From NCBI GenBank assembly GCA_041497995.1, contig JBGQHM010000453.1, forward strand, positions 1 to 5,149: a DNA stretch of 5,149 bases. The letters run 5' to 3'. Of the stretch, positions 4,679-5,149 are shown one piece after another. The notes under the pieces were generated by a model, which did not search any database, was not told where the DNA came from, and saw nothing but the letters and a program-made list of their open reading frames with translations. This stretch comes from DATKMS01 sp041497995 (lineage in GTDB: Bacteria; Desulfobacterota; Binatia; HRBIN30). Positions within the stretch are counted from its first letter, which is position 1; each line of letters begins with the position of its first letter. Made by a program: the position numbers and the translations under genes.

Positions 4679-4706
4679 TTGACAAGGTATCGATCCCTTT
4701 GATTTG
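4679..4706 (+). promoter_or_regulatory. Possible promoter in the divergent intergenic region
   Basis: The 118 bases between the two divergent starts (4617-4734) must hold both promoters. A perfect TTGACA lies at 4679-4684, but at 16-18 bases spacing only GATTTG/ATTTGC/TTTGCC is found, a poor -10 match. No operator palindrome stands out. Confidence 0.25.
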
Positions 4707-4734
4707 CCACGAAGCAGCAGTTGGGGGAGCCATT

Positions 4735-5149
4735 GTGCGATTGATCGGCGGCACGTTCGCACTATTGCCATTCATGACGTTCGCGCTGCTCAGCCTCGTG
4801 GCGGCGCGAACAGTCGTCGCCGAGCCGACGCTTGAGATCACGCCGCCGCAAGGCTGCGGTCCGGGTGTCACCATCGGTCCTTCGGTCCAAATCATCGTAC
4901 GCGCCACCGGCATCGCAGCAGGGGGCGTGGTGAGCGTCCAAATCACGGAGGCTAACGCGTTCAACCAGAAGTTCACCGACTCGACTTCACTCGCCAATGC
5001 GCGCCCCGAGCGCACACTCACCAAGCCAAGCGACTCTCCCTTCCCAGCGGGAAACCTCCTCATCACCGCTAAGTTCGTCGGGCAGACCACCGTGGTGCAC
5101 CGTCTCGCCGATCTCGACGAACCTAGTGACGGCGGCGCCGACTCCGACG
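4735..5149 (+). CDS. Secreted protein of unknown function, N-terminal part (runs off the window)
   Basis: From GTG 4735 the frame stays open for 138 codons to the window end. GGGGGAG (4723-4729), five bases upstream, is a good Shine-Dalgarno sequence and selects this start, although the frame is open further upstream. Residues 1-29 look like a Sec signal peptide: MRLIGG, hydrophobic FALLPFMTFALLSLVAA, likely cut after TVVA. The mature part starts EPTLEITPPQGCGPGVTI and alternates beta-type stretches (VQIIVRATG, GVVSVQIT, NLLITAKFVG), suggesting an Ig-like beta sandwich. It then becomes acidic and low-complexity (DLDEPSDGGADSD), perhaps a linker. There is one cysteine so far. I do not recognise the family. 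The minus-strand open frame over the same bases is an antisense shadow. Confidence 0.7.
   Translation, partial: MRLIGGTFALLPFMTFALLSLVAARTVVAEPTLEITPPQGCGPGVTIGPSVQIIVRATGIAAGGVVSVQITEANAFNQKFTDSTSLANARPERTLTKPSDSPFPAGNLLITAKFVGQTTVVHRLADLDEPSDGGADSD

Noticed and set aside
4626..5090. Minus-strand open frame of 154 codons
   Set aside because: The plus strand has a good ribosome binding site, GTG start and signal peptide through the same bases; the antisense frame shows no family features.

Overview
High-GC bacterial DNA that looks chromosomal and, in the left half, accessory. Secreted proteins with Thr-Pro linkers, a DUF1566 domain, a remnant of an Asn/Asp-rich calcium-binding-type repeat and REP-associated transposases together resemble what is seen in environmental lineages formerly lumped with Deltaproteobacteria (Binatota-like). 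That placement is inference from protein style; no rRNA or other marker gene is present.

Left part (1-1200) is a nest of REP-associated tyrosine (Y1/HUH, IS200-like) transposase genes and hairpin repeats. A 5'-terminal fragment of one transposase gene (1-185, minus) lies downstream of a two-hairpin REP element (237-280) and a degenerate half copy (194-213). A second, complete transposase gene (256-924, minus) is bracketed by two inverted copies of a different REP sequence (424-467 and 975-1019; 39 of 45 aligned columns identical). A third two-hairpin repeat (334-382) lies between. Further right is an unrelated nested palindrome (about 1048-1197).

Middle part (1200-3480): a small conserved-looking soluble protein gene (1367-1573) followed by a frameshifted partial duplicate (about 1592-1742); then, behind a strong ribosome binding site, a secreted 379-residue protein with two four-cysteine repeats, a Thr-Pro linker and a C-terminal DUF1566/Lcl-C-like domain (1831-2970), ending in a 14-bp hairpin. 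The next 500 bases are a gene graveyard: the 3' end of an endonuclease/exonuclease/phosphatase-type gene with two in-frame stops (3038-3259), a hairpin, and a frameshifted remnant of a calcium-binding repeat (3332-3428).

Right part (3480-5149): a complete nitronate monooxygenase-family flavoprotein gene on the minus strand, its stop codon inside a hairpin, and a divergent gene on the plus strand (4735 to the window end) encoding the N-terminal part of a secreted protein. The genes do not form an obvious pathway. The most notable structure is the pairing of two diverged transposases with two distinct REP families within 1 kb.
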